A stretch of 64,000 bases of DNA from Methylovirgula sp. HY1 (GTDB taxonomy: Bacteria; Pseudomonadota; Alphaproteobacteria; Rhizobiales; Beijerinckiaceae). The notes beneath the pieces were generated by a model that searched no databases, was not told the origin of the DNA, and was given only the letters and a program-made list of their open reading frames with translations. Of the stretch, positions 36,835 through 46,518 are shown one piece after another (within the stretch, counting starts at the first letter, position 1; each line of letters opens with the position of its first letter). The position numbers were made by a program, and so were the translations under genes. The DNA is taken from contig NZ_CP073764.1 of assembly GCF_019343105.1 (NCBI RefSeq), positions 1,612,001-1,676,000 of the forward strand. The letters are read 5' to 3'.

Positions 36835-37482
36835 ATGACATCTGGCACCGACCAATCTCCCGCCAAGAGTGTGAATGATCCCGCCTTCCTATGCGCGTCG
36901 CCGCGGCTTTTCGAGAATCCGCTGCTCGACAAGCTTTCGCGCGTGCATTGGTCGATCCCGCTTTTCGTCTATGTTCCTTTTGTCATTCTGCTCGCTGTCC
37001 TGAGCTTGCGTACCTATAGCGTGGCGATGGTCGTCGCCGCGGCACTCGTCGGCTATTTCGTCTGGACCCTCATCGAATATTTCGGCCACCGCTATTTGTT
37101 TCATGCCGCATTGCCCGGCGCCTGGGGCGAGCGGCTGCATTTTCTGATCCACGGCGTCCATCACGTTCATCCGAGCGATCCGCTGCGTCTCGTGATGCCA
37201 CCGTTGTTGAGCGCGCCCATCATGCTGATCGCGCTCTTGGTCACGCGCGTCGTCTTCGGCCTGCCCTTGGGCTATCCGTTTTTGATGGGCTTCATCATCG
37301 GCTATCTCGGCTATGACATGGTGCATTATTATGTGCATCACGCCGAGCCCAAGACACGCCTCGGCGTGACCTTGCGCCGGCTGCATATGCTGCACCATTT
37401 TCGCGATCCGGAAACCGCCTATGGCGTCAGCGCACCGTGGTGGGATTACGTCTTCAAGACGCAATATGCCGGGCCGCGTTGA
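36835..37482 (+). CDS. Fatty acid hydroxylase family protein
   Basis: The 215-residue membrane protein belongs to the sterol desaturase/fatty acid 2-hydroxylase superfamily with a di-iron site. Histidine boxes are GHRYLFH, HFLIHGVHHVHP, HYYVHH and HMLHHF, followed by a YGVSAPWWDYVFKT end typical of FA2H-like proteins. Hydrophobic segments lie near residues 38-80 and 120-155. It is oxygen-dependent, so the FixK-like box upstream may tune it to low oxygen. The convergent neighbour is a GT21 glycosyltransferase, which together suggest sphingolipid-like or hopanoid lipid modification. Confidence 0.87.
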   Translation: MTSGTDQSPAKSVNDPAFLCASPRLFENPLLDKLSRVHWSIPLFVYVPFVILLAVLSLRTYSVAMVVAAALVGYFVWTLIEYFGHRYLFHAALPGAWGERLHFLIHGVHHVHPSDPLRLVMPPLLSAPIMLIALLVTRVVFGLPLGYPFLMGFIIGYLGYDMVHYYVHHAEPKTRLGVTLRRLHMLHHFRDPETAYGVSAPWWDYVFKTQYAGPR

Positions 37483-37555
37483 AGGCCACAGCCGGATCGA
37501 AGGGTTTGCAAGAACGCTTGATCGGGAACGCTTGGTCGGAAACGCTTGGGCAGAT

Positions 37556-38740
37556 CTACTCGGCCCCGGCGCTTTCGCGCGGAAGTGCGAGAACGGCTTC
37601 CGGCACCACACCTTGCGCGCCTGTGAAGACGTCGAAGCGGCCATTCGCCCAAACGACATCATCCGTCGTCCATGCCCGCGCCCAAGCGGCGAGCGCTAGG
37701 ATTTCGCGGCCGGCGAAGGCGACGGGCGACAGCAGCGACACTTCCCAGCCCTTCAGCCAGGCGACGAGGGTTTCGCAACAAAGCCAGCCGAGCAAGGTAA
37801 GTCCGAAACCGACCCCGGCCGATAGGCCAAGAAGCGGTGCGGCGAAAGCCGCGGCGACTGCCGCAGGCAAAGCGCTCACCACCGGCTCCAGCGGAAAGCT
37901 CGCCGGCGTGTGAGCCCGTCTTATCACGCTCCAACGGAGCTGGCGGTCATAGATGTCCCGCAGGCTGCGCCAGCCGATGATTTGCCGCAGCGGCTTATGC
38001 GCAAAGACCGTCCTCAGCCCAATCGCCGCGAGCCCCTCGGAAATCGCCGTATCTTCCGCCAGCGTATAGGCCATCGCCTCGAAGCCGCCGGCATGCGCGA
38101 GATCGCTGCGTTTGAAGAGCATGGCCTTGCCGACGCCGAAGCCCAGGCCCAAGGCGGAAGCCGTCAGCAGCAGGCGCGCGTGGCCGTTGATGAGAAAAGC
38201 TTCGATATGGCCGGCGAGACCGTCGGGGCGTTCGGCGATCGGCACGCCGACGACAAGTCCGACGCCCGGCGTGAAATTTTGCATATAGGCGGCCATCGTC
38301 TCCGGCTCGAAGATGATGTTTGAATCCTTGGTCAAGATGAAATCATGCGCGGCAGCAGCGAGCGGCGCCGCCAATGTATTGAGCTTGGGGCTCACTGCCG
38401 TATCGCAATGCGATTGCATGATGCGTGAGTCTATGTGCGGATGCGCGCGCTTCAGGCTTTGCGCGAGATCGAGCACGGGCGAACTCGCCTCCGCGGCGCT
38501 GAACAGCACCTCATAGCCTGGATAATGCTGGGTGAAGATCGACCCCTGCGCTTCTTCGAAACCCGGATTGTGAAGTTTGACCGGCAGGATCGCCGAGACC
38601 GGCGGTGTGTGAGAATTCTTGGCACGTCGCGCCTGCAACCAGGGCTGCAGCAAGGCGCCCACACTGGTGAAGAGAAGCATGGCCAAAGCCGCACTCCACC
38701 AGACGGCCCCGAGCCAAGACGCGAACAATGCTAAATTCAT
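37556..38740 (-). CDS. Glycosyltransferase family 21 (ceramide glucosyltransferase-like)
   Basis: The 394-residue protein has an N-terminal membrane helix (ALFASWLGAVWWSAALAMLLFTSVGALL), a GT2/GT21 catalytic domain and C-terminal membrane helices near residues 285-330. Family motifs are VSAILPVKLHNPGFEEAQGS, FILTKDSNIIF (DxN-type metal motif), YTLAEDTAISEGLAAIGL (acid) and RQLRWSVIRR (QxxRW). GT21 enzymes add glucose to ceramide; the hopanoid protein HpnI is a related alternative. The stop is 73 bases from the convergent hydroxylase gene. Confidence 0.82.
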   Translation of the reverse strand: MNLALFASWLGAVWWSAALAMLLFTSVGALLQPWLQARRAKNSHTPPVSAILPVKLHNPGFEEAQGSIFTQHYPGYEVLFSAAEASSPVLDLAQSLKRAHPHIDSRIMQSHCDTAVSPKLNTLAAPLAAAAHDFILTKDSNIIFEPETMAAYMQNFTPGVGLVVGVPIAERPDGLAGHIEAFLINGHARLLLTASALGLGFGVGKAMLFKRSDLAHAGGFEAMAYTLAEDTAISEGLAAIGLRTVFAHKPLRQIIGWRSLRDIYDRQLRWSVIRRAHTPASFPLEPVVSALPAAVAAAFAAPLLGLSAGVGFGLTLLGWLCCETLVAWLKGWEVSLLSPVAFAGREILALAAWARAWTTDDVVWANGRFDVFTGAQGVVPEAVLALPRESAGAE

Positions 38741-39015
38741 GAGCTAAATCCGACTTCTGTCTAGCGGCGAATATTACACGCCTTGCGCCGCCGGGCGCCC
38801 GCCCAATCAAGTTTATCCCCTTGTCATGAAAAAGGCGAAAGCTCGACCATGGCCTGCTTTCTTTCCAAATTCGTGATCTCCGTATGGCAAGCCCTGGCTT
38901 AGGTGAAGCGCGTATTTTCGGCCTGATCGAAATCAATCAAACCGCAGCCGCCGCAGCGTTTTGCACTCTCCAGAAGGCCGGGCGAAAGCCTTGGCCGCCC
39001 CGCGAAGCGAAAAAG

Positions 39016-41406
39016 ATGGAAAATCTCCTCCCAAATTGGGCGGCCGCAAGCCATTGCCCGCGCGCTGCGCACCGCCGGCGGCCGCTGCTCGATGCCGCGT
39101 TCGGGCTCGTTCTGGCCAGTGCCGCCGGACCAAGCGGCCATGCCGCGACGCGCGACCTGCCGGCAATGACCGGCGCGGAGACACAGATTCTCGCGCAAAG
39201 GTTGAAAGCCGCCGGCTGCTATCGTGGCCCGATCGGCATCCCACCCAGCGCGGCGCTCGCAGCGGCGCGGAAATCCTGTCCCGACCAGCAGCCCGTCCTT
39301 CGCATAGAGACCGGCATGCATCTCGCCCGGATCTGGCGGATCGCCGCCGATGCGCAGTGCCATTTGCTGGCCAGCGCCTCGGAAGACAAGACGGTGCGCT
39401 TATGGCGCATGCCGGAGGGCCGGCTGCTGCGCACCCAACGCCTGCCGATCGGCGCCGGCGATGCCGGCAAGGTCTTCGCCGTCGCCGTCTCGCCTGACGG
39501 GCGCTTTGTCGCGGCCGGCGGCTGGGATGCCGCCTATGCCGCCGGCAAGGGCATGGGCATCTATCTCTTCGACAGCGCGGCAGGCACGTCGATCCGCCGG
39601 CTCGGTTCGTATCGCGGCACGATCCGCCATCTCGCCTTTTCGCAAGATGGCACGCGCCTCGCCGTGGCGCTCGGCGCCGGCGGCATTCGTGTTCTCGATG
39701 TCAAATCGGGCGCCGAAATCATGGCCGACCGCGCTTTTCGCGATCGCTCGAACGCTGTCGTCTTTGGCCCCAATGGCGCGCTCTATGCCATCGGCCTCGA
39801 CGGCTCTCTGCGCCGCTACGGGCCGGATCTGAAGCGCAGCGCCGAGAGACGCGTCACCGGCGGCGAGCATCCCTATTCCATCGCCCTCGATCCCGGCGGC
39901 GGCCGCCTCGCGCTCGGCTATGAAGATGCGCGCGCCGTCGATATCTATGATGCGCAGACGCTGAAGCGGCTCGCCACCGCCGATCTCAACGGCGTCAGCA
40001 ATGGCAATCTTGCCGCGGTAACATGGTCGCCCGACGGCAGCATGATCCTCGCCGGCGGACTCTTCGTCGTCAAGCAAGGCGACACGTGGCGGCATGCGGT
40101 CCGCGCCTTTACCCGCGACGGACAGCGTGCCCTGCCCGATAGTGCCGTCGCCGGCAACACGATTCATGCCCTCATTCCATGCGGTCGCGAGGTCGCCTTC
40201 GCCAGCGGCGACCCGAGCTTCGGCCTGATCGACCGCACTGGCCATGTGAAGGTGCTCGGCAAGAGCCATAGCGTCGACATGCGCGATAAGCGCGGCAATG
40301 CGTTCATGGTCTCGGCAGATGGAACGCGCCTGCGCTTCGGCCTTGGCGTGGGCGCTGCGCAACCGGCCCTCTTCGATCTGCGCCAAGCCGCGCTCACCGC
40401 GTCCGCCGCGCCGAGCGACGATCTCGCCGCCGCCTCCATTGCCGGCCTCGACATCACGGGTTGGCTGAACCAGCCTTCGCCGCGCCTGCATGGGCAAGGG
40501 ATCGGCGGCATCGCGCCTTATGAGATCACCCGATCCCTGGCCGCCCTGCCGGGCGGCAATGGCTTCGTGCTCGGCACCGATTGGGCGCTGCGCCGCTACG
40601 ACAGCGACGGCAGACTGCGCTGGGCGAAGCCCGTGCCCGGCGCCGCCTTCGGCGTCAATGTCGCGCGCGGCGGCGCCCTCATCCTCGCGGCATTCGGGGA
40701 TGGCACGATCCGCTGGTATCGCAGCCGCGACGGCAAGCAATTGCTCGCGCTCTTCATCGACAAGACCAACCGGCATTGGATCGCCTGGACGCCGAGCGGC
40801 TATTATATGGCCTCATCCGGCGGCGAAAATCTCATCGGCTGGCACATCAATCGCGGCTTCGCGCAAAAGCCGGATTTCTTCTCCGCATCACAGTTTCGCG
40901 CACGCTTCGAGCGGCCCGACATTGTCGAAAACATCCTCGATACGATGGATGAAGCAGAGGCCGTGCGCCGCGCCGATGCGCGCGCGCATCGCCAGGAAGC
41001 GACGCAGCCTGTCACCGCAGCGCTGCCGCCGGTCGTCGACATTCTCGCGCCGGCCACAGACACCCGCTTCTCAGGCGCGAAAATCACGCTCACCTATTTG
41101 CTGCGCTCGCCCTCGCACCTGCCTGTCGATGCGGTCACTGTTCTCATCGACGGCCGCCCGACCGGCATAGAAGGCCCAAGCCTGCCAGAGAGCCCGCCGA
41201 AGAGCGCCGATGACGATAAAGGGCGGATCGAGACGCTCACCGTCGCCGTGCCGCCGCATGATGTCGATATCGGCCTCGTCGCCACATCGGGACGCTTGGC
41301 GAGCGCCATCGCGCATGTCCATCTCACCTATGCGGGAACTGCGACTGACGGCGCCGCGGCAAATGCCATGCACGACGCGGAAAAGGCGCTGGAAGAGCCG
41401 CAGTGA
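39016..41406 (+). CDS. WD40-repeat protein, probably exported
   Basis: ATG 39016 (MENLLPNWAAASHCPRAAHRRR) gives 796 residues and a signal-like stretch PLLDAAFGLVLASAAGPSGHA. Several WD40-type blades are visible: HLLASASEDKTVRLWRMPEGRLLRT, FAVAVSPDGRFVAAGGWDA, HLAFSQDGTRLAVALGAGGIRVLDVKSGAEI, TWSPDGSMILAGGLF, and a second propeller (ILAAFGDGTIRWYRSRDGKQLLALFID). Residues after 690 form an Ig-like domain. Related alphaproteobacterial proteins continue into a caspase-like peptidase domain; here the frame stops at that junction (DAEKALEEPQ). The 41407-41651 stretch after it shows no gene. Confidence 0.75.
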   Translation: MENLLPNWAAASHCPRAAHRRRPLLDAAFGLVLASAAGPSGHAATRDLPAMTGAETQILAQRLKAAGCYRGPIGIPPSAALAAARKSCPDQQPVLRIETGMHLARIWRIAADAQCHLLASASEDKTVRLWRMPEGRLLRTQRLPIGAGDAGKVFAVAVSPDGRFVAAGGWDAAYAAGKGMGIYLFDSAAGTSIRRLGSYRGTIRHLAFSQDGTRLAVALGAGGIRVLDVKSGAEIMADRAFRDRSNAVVFGPNGALYAIGLDGSLRRYGPDLKRSAERRVTGGEHPYSIALDPGGGRLALGYEDARAVDIYDAQTLKRLATADLNGVSNGNLAAVTWSPDGSMILAGGLFVVKQGDTWRHAVRAFTRDGQRALPDSAVAGNTIHALIPCGREVAFASGDPSFGLIDRTGHVKVLGKSHSVDMRDKRGNAFMVSADGTRLRFGLGVGAAQPALFDLRQAALTASAAPSDDLAAASIAGLDITGWLNQPSPRLHGQGIGGIAPYEITRSLAALPGGNGFVLGTDWALRRYDSDGRLRWAKPVPGAAFGVNVARGGALILAAFGDGTIRWYRSRDGKQLLALFIDKTNRHWIAWTPSGYYMASSGGENLIGWHINRGFAQKPDFFSASQFRARFERPDIVENILDTMDEAEAVRRADARAHRQEATQPVTAALPPVVDILAPATDTRFSGAKITLTYLLRSPSHLPVDAVTVLIDGRPTGIEGPSLPESPPKSADDDKGRIETLTVAVPPHDVDIGLVATSGRLASAIAHVHLTYAGTATDGAAANAMHDAEKALEEPQ

Positions 41407-43198
41407 GGGAGGGAGGGGAAGTTGCCAATCGCCGCTTCAAGGACAAGTATGGGCCGGAGGCGGATTGGCAGGTTTAGATTGCAAGGCCGAAGCAAGCGGA
41501 CGTTCCAACGGATCAGCCTTGAGGCCGAAAAGCAGTACCTGCTCACAGAAATATTCCCAGTGCATTCCGCCATCTGTTTTTGTGTAGTTCAAGCTTGAAA
41601 TTTTCAAGGTGCCTTGGACCGCCCTATGAGACCGGCGCGCCCAAGCTAGCCTCACTCTTTAGCGATGAAGCCACCGACAAAGGCGCGAGCTTCGGACAGA
41701 GATGAAGCGGTTGCCATGTCTTGTCGATGAGCTTCCAGCACCGCGGCGACCCAATCGTTTTTGGTTGCTGTCTGATTGCTTTCAAAACTCTCGATCTCAC
41801 CAACAGGAACCACAAACAAACCGATGCGCTTGAAACGTTCTAACAGCGTTTGCCCGCGAGGCTTTGTATCCCGATCAAGAATGCCCAATCCAGTCGTCTT
41901 GGCGCGCGCCCATCCTGGCGGCGCTTTGATAGCATCTCTGAGCTTCTTTTCGAGCTGTCTCGGCAGCTCACTCGCGCCGTCATCAAGTTCCGAGAGCAGC
42001 TTTCCAATTTCCTCCTTGATCTCACGCGCGTTCGGCCGCGAACCTAATTTGTTGATGTTTTCGCGGACTGCTCTGATGTCATCGTCATACTCTGCAGACT
42101 TTCCACCAAGTGCAGCGATGATAGCATCCAACTGCTCGATCTGGCGAAAGACATCGAAGTCGACGACGGCAGACACCGGGACAGCAAGCGCCTTCAAGGC
42201 GGCAACGAGCTTGGGTATGCCGCCCTTCCCTCCAGCTTGCACAAACATCACGTCCCGCAGATACGGATGATTTTCAGGATTACGGAGTGCCTCAGTAATG
42301 GCCGCATAAAAGCGGCAGTCGCCATCTGCTTCACAGACCACCACCTTTTCGTGGAAGAGACCATCAATAACATTAGAAAAGCGCAGGACTGGGTCAGACC
42401 ACGAGCGCTCAATCTCTCCCGTCGCCAACTCTGTTATCTGTCCAATATCATTCTGACGGCAGATACGAGCAATCCGCAGATGTGGGTCCGAGCTTTCCAG
42501 CGCACCTCTGATGAAGTCGGCGCTATGTGTCGCGACGAAAATCTGCACATTAGCAGGCCGCTCTCGCCCCAAGAACGTGCCGAGTAATCGAGCTTGGGGA
42601 GGGTGCAGAAAAGCTTCAGGTTCATCAAGGAAGATAATGTCATGATGGCCATACAAAATGTTCAGGAGCATTCCCACGAAGCTCTTCATGCCGTCGCCTT
42701 GCTCATCGAGGCGAGGCAGTAATCTTAGTCTTTCGAGATACGAATCGTCAGTAACATGTTCCGAACCTCTCGGCTCGGCTCCGTCGCCGACATGCAAAGG
42801 AACTACCCTGCCTGCCAGCATATCGATGGCGATCTCTGTACCAAACGCACGTTTGAACCACTGCAGAAGTTGATGCCGTTTGCGACCGTCTCTGTACAAA
42901 TGGTGTAAAGGATGGGTTTTTGGTTCACTTCGGAAATCAATCGTGTTTGGTGCATTTGTAAGGCTGAGCCGCTGCGCTGTTGTTAGCTGCGACACCAAAA
43001 CCCGCTCTAGGCTTGATAAGCCGCTTGTTTGAAAAAAACCTTCAAAGTTGCCGCCTATACTTACTCCTCCAAATATCCAATTATTTTCCTTTCTTACTCC
43101 AAAATCTTGCAACCTTGCTAAAAGTTCTTCGTGCGTCCCCTCTTTAAAAAGAACGCTTCTACTTACAATACGACCTTGCCCGACATTAATCCCACTAA

Positions 43199-44105
43199 GA
43201 GTCCGTTTTGAAATTCACGGATGTGCGTTTCTTCGGACAAGGTTTCCGCCCATGGCGACGAGAATCATGGCATGTGAGACGTCGATGCGCTGCTCGTAGT
43301 CACGCACGAGGCGGCGCCATCTTGTCATCCATCCGAAGGTTCTCTCGACCACCCAGCGTCGGGGCAAGACCTCGAAACCCTTCTGATCGTCGGATCGTCG
43401 TATGATCTCGATGACGAAATTGAGGTAGGCGGCCTTGTCCATCAGCTTCAACCGATCATAGGCGCCGTCAGCGAACAGGTGCTTCACCCAGGGCCAGCGT
43501 TTGCGGATGCCGTCGAGGATCGCTTGGGCGCCGGCGCTGTCGGAGATGTCGGCGGTGGTGAGGTTGACCATCAATAGCCGACCGTCCGTATCGACCGCGA
43601 TGTGGCGCTTGCGCCCGACGATCTTCTTCCCGGCATCATACCCCCTTGTTTTAGCGTGAGGAGCCTTGACCGACTGGCTGTCAATCACGCCTCCTGATGG
43701 GCTGGCCTCACGACCGGCCCGCTCACGGTCCAGCATCAAGGCCATGTCGTGAATAGTCTGAAACAAGAAGCGCCGGGCCAACTCGCGAAACCAGCCGTAG
43801 ACCGTTTGCCACGGCCCAAAGTGGATCGGCAGCATCCGCCAACCGCACCCAGAGCGGACGAGATAGCGCACCGCGTTGATCACCTCCCGGAAATCAACTT
43901 CTCGGGGACGGCCTCGACGCCCAGGCCTGGGCATCAACGGCGCCAACCCTTCCCACTCATCGTCCGTCAGGTCCGACGGATACCGCTTCGTCTTTTTGGC
44001 GATTTGGGCCATCCGCCCACGTGTCTGTTCTGTCCACATCCAGAGCTTGAATCATAAACCAGCCTCAGACGAAATCCCCAATTACGCCATTTTCAAAACG
44101 GTCTC
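43199..44105 (-). mobile_element. IS5-family element, copy 1
   Basis: The 907 bp element has ends GAGTCCGTTTTGAAA / TTTCAAAACGGTCTC (one mismatch) and is flanked by TAA on both sides (43196-43198, 44106-44108). It is identical to the copy at 45329-46235 except one base at 44031. Confidence 0.92.
43215..44039 (-). CDS. IS5-family transposase, copy 1
   Basis: The 274-residue DDE transposase has [53 protein letters not shown] at the N-terminus. Catalytic residues are in [24 protein letters not shown] and [17 protein letters not shown]. The frame is intact. A start at the internal ATG of [12 protein letters not shown] is also possible. Confidence 0.93.
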   Translation of the reverse strand: MWTEQTRGRMAQIAKKTKRYPSDLTDDEWEGLAPLMPRPGRRGRPREVDFREVINAVRYLVRSGCGWRMLPIHFGPWQTVYGWFRELARRFLFQTIHDMALMLDRERAGREASPSGGVIDSQSVKAPHAKTRGYDAGKKIVGRKRHIAVDTDGRLLMVNLTTADISDSAGAQAILDGIRKRWPWVKHLFADGAYDRLKLMDKAAYLNFVIEIIRRSDDQKGFEVLPRRWVVERTFGWMTRWRRLVRDYEQRIDVSHAMILVAMGGNLVRRNAHP

Positions 44106-44108
44106 TAA

Positions 44109-45040
44109 GAGCCCGACCTGAAAATGGTTGATCGGCCCCGTGGCGTTTGATTCCCTGGGTTTGCTACAACCCCGAGGGATTCGCGATGCCGTGGAACGAG
44201 GCCGATCGACTGAAGTATGATGTGATCCGCGCACGTTATTCAAGTGACATGTCTGACGAGGAATTTGAATTGATTGCTCCGCTTCTGCCGCGGCCCAAGC
44301 GGCGAGGTCGGAAGCCAACCGATCCGCGCGAGATACTGAACGCCATGTTCTATTTGATCCGCTGCGGTTGCCCGTGGCGGCTTCTGCCCAAGGATTTCCC
44401 GCCTTTCACCACGGTGCAGAACCACTTCTACGCGTGGCGCGACAACGGTCTTTGGACGCAGATCGTCTGCATTCTGGTCATGAACGCCCGCGAGAGCGAA
44501 GGCCGGGAAGCCTCGCCTACCGCGGTCATCGTCGACAGCCAATCGGTGAAAACAACCGAGGCCGGCGGGCCGCGCGGCTTCGACGCCGGCAAAAAGGTCA
44601 AGGGACGCAAACGGCATATTGCGGTCGATATGCTCGGATTGCCGATCGAAAGTCAGGTCACGCCCGCCGCTGTCCAGGACCGCGACGCGCTCGCCCCTAT
44701 ACTCGGCGAGGTTCATCGCAAAAGCCCTTTTGTAAGCATGTGCTTCGTCGACGGCGGCTACAAAGGCGACGAAGCCCAACGAGCCGCCTATGAAGCCAGT
44801 CGAATCTCCATCACCGTCGTCGAGCGCTCGGACAAGCGCGTCGCGGGGTTCGTCGTGCTGCCGAAGCGCTGGGTGGTCGAGAGGACGCTAGGCTGGATCA
44901 ACCGAGCGCGCCGCCTCGCCAAGGACTTCGAGGCGACCATCGAATCGTCACTGGCTTGGCTCCTCATCGCTCTCGCCTTCCTGCTCATGCGCAGGCTGGC
45001 AAGGCTCTCTCCTCAACCCACGTAATTTCGAGTCGGGCTC
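44109..45040 (+). mobile_element. Second IS5-family element, different type
   Basis: The 932 bp element has ends GAGCCCGACCTGAAAA and TTTCGAGTCGGGCTC (imperfect inverted repeats, first 9 bases identical). TAA flanks both sides (44106-44108, 45041-45043); the left TAA is shared with copy 1 of the other IS. This order means this element landed first and the other inserted into its left target copy. Confidence 0.9.
44186..45025 (+). CDS. IS5-family transposase
   Basis: ATG 44186 (MPWNEADRLKYDVIRARYSSD) gives 279 residues. The N-terminus has MSDEEFELIAPLLPRPKRRGRKPTDPREILNAMFYLIRCGCPWRLLP. DDE residues are in AVIVDSQSVKTTEAGGPRGFDAGKK, MCFVDGGYKGDEA and RWVVERTLGWINRARRL. Intact; about half identical by eye to the neighbouring IS5 transposase in its conserved blocks. 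Confidence 0.92.
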   Translation: MPWNEADRLKYDVIRARYSSDMSDEEFELIAPLLPRPKRRGRKPTDPREILNAMFYLIRCGCPWRLLPKDFPPFTTVQNHFYAWRDNGLWTQIVCILVMNARESEGREASPTAVIVDSQSVKTTEAGGPRGFDAGKKVKGRKRHIAVDMLGLPIESQVTPAAVQDRDALAPILGEVHRKSPFVSMCFVDGGYKGDEAQRAAYEASRISITVVERSDKRVAGFVVLPKRWVVERTLGWINRARRLAKDFEATIESSLAWLLIALAFLLMRRLARLSPQPT

Positions 45041-45328
45041 TAAGACTCTGATAAGCCTCTTGTAGAAATTTTGTTTTTCCTGAATTATTTGCGCCAGTCA
45101 GAATGAAAAGACTGCAGACTTTATCGAAAGTGATGTCTGATCCATGCAGAAGATGTAGCCTCTCGATGCCAAACCTCATCGTGTTGCTTCTTCCTTGGGT
45201 CATGGGTTAGTTTTATACTATCTGACTATGACAGCATAGGCATTAACAGCTTGGGCGAGTTTAAACCTAGCGACATTCCGGCTGCAAGGGCAGCATGAAG
45301 TAAATGTGCGGATCGCCGTCGGTTTTAA

Positions 45329-46235
45329 GAGTCCGTTTTGAAATTCACGGATGTGCGTTTCTTCGGACAAGGTTTCCGCCCATGGCGACGAGAATCATGG
45401 CATGTGAGACGTCGATGCGCTGCTCGTAGTCACGCACGAGGCGGCGCCATCTTGTCATCCATCCGAAGGTTCTCTCGACCACCCAGCGTCGGGGCAAGAC
45501 CTCGAAACCCTTCTGATCGTCGGATCGTCGTATGATCTCGATGACGAAATTGAGGTAGGCGGCCTTGTCCATCAGCTTCAACCGATCATAGGCGCCGTCA
45601 GCGAACAGGTGCTTCACCCAGGGCCAGCGTTTGCGGATGCCGTCGAGGATCGCTTGGGCGCCGGCGCTGTCGGAGATGTCGGCGGTGGTGAGGTTGACCA
45701 TCAATAGCCGACCGTCCGTATCGACCGCGATGTGGCGCTTGCGCCCGACGATCTTCTTCCCGGCATCATACCCCCTTGTTTTAGCGTGAGGAGCCTTGAC
45801 CGACTGGCTGTCAATCACGCCTCCTGATGGGCTGGCCTCACGACCGGCCCGCTCACGGTCCAGCATCAAGGCCATGTCGTGAATAGTCTGAAACAAGAAG
45901 CGCCGGGCCAACTCGCGAAACCAGCCGTAGACCGTTTGCCACGGCCCAAAGTGGATCGGCAGCATCCGCCAACCGCACCCAGAGCGGACGAGATAGCGCA
46001 CCGCGTTGATCACCTCCCGGAAATCAACTTCTCGGGGACGGCCTCGACGCCCAGGCCTGGGCATCAACGGCGCCAACCCTTCCCACTCATCGTCCGTCAG
46101 GTCCGACGGATACCGCTTCGTCTTTTTGGCGATTTGGGCCATCCGCCCACGCGTCTGTTCTGTCCACATCCAGAGCTTGAATCATAAACCAGCCTCAGAC
46201 GAAATCCCCAATTACGCCATTTTCAAAACGGTCTC
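45329..46235 (-). mobile_element. IS5-family element, copy 2
   Basis: The 907 bp copy is flanked by TAA (45326-45328, 46236-46238). It differs from copy 1 at one silent position (46161 versus 44031), which points to very recent movement. It lies 150 bases upstream of the OLD gene start and may have cut a small upstream frame. Confidence 0.92.
45345..46169 (-). CDS. IS5-family transposase, copy 2
   Basis: The 274-residue protein is identical to that of copy 1; the single base difference changes ACA to ACG, both Thr, near residue 6. DDE residues intact. Confidence 0.93.
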   Translation of the reverse strand: MWTEQTRGRMAQIAKKTKRYPSDLTDDEWEGLAPLMPRPGRRGRPREVDFREVINAVRYLVRSGCGWRMLPIHFGPWQTVYGWFRELARRFLFQTIHDMALMLDRERAGREASPSGGVIDSQSVKAPHAKTRGYDAGKKIVGRKRHIAVDTDGRLLMVNLTTADISDSAGAQAILDGIRKRWPWVKHLFADGAYDRLKLMDKAAYLNFVIEIIRRSDDQKGFEVLPRRWVVERTFGWMTRWRRLVRDYEQRIDVSHAMILVAMGGNLVRRNAHP

Positions 46236-46238
46236 TAA

Positions 46239-46518
46239 GCGTGCATAGAGATCCAACGTCGATGGGCACTGTAGACATAAAAATCATGGTTGCATTGGCA
46301 CGGCGCCACTCGGGTAACAGCCTGTGAACAATATAATGGAGAGTTGATCGATTGCTTCCATGGAATGCTGCTGACTTGACATGTCACGCGGCGTCATTGT
46401 CTGAGTTCGCTAACTCGCGATTTTCTGCCTCATGACGTCGATCATTATCGAACATCAGGCTGGGTTTAAGCCGGAGCGAACGTCCGCTTCCCAGGATGCG
46501 TAACCCACCGCCTCCCCC
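46239..46518. other. Intergenic region with a doubtful gene remnant
   Basis: No confident gene. If IS copy 2 and one TAA are removed, a minus-strand frame from 46383 to the TAG at 45267-45269 becomes open for 68 codons and ends ...TDGDPHIYFMLPLQPECR just upstream of the OLD gene. It could be the tail of a partner gene or chance. Confidence 0.3.

Larger units (their letters stand above)
41652..45179 (-). pseudogene. OLD-family ATPase/TOPRIM nuclease gene split by two IS5-family elements
   Basis: The N-terminal fragment begins at ATG 45179 (MRFGIERLHLLHG) with Walker A LTGANNSGKTKF. The rest (43195-41652) has FLDEPEAFLHPPQARLLGTFL (Walker B), ATHSADFI, then TOPRIM residues VCEADGDCRFY and VVDFDVF. 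Removing 43199-45040 together with the spare TAA copies joins QEAYQSL to SGINVGQGRIV in frame, giving about 560 residues without a stop. OLD-type proteins are ATP-dependent nucleases often used in phage defence. The present gene is broken, and its C-terminal fragment lacks the nucleotide-binding P-loop. Confidence 0.85.
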
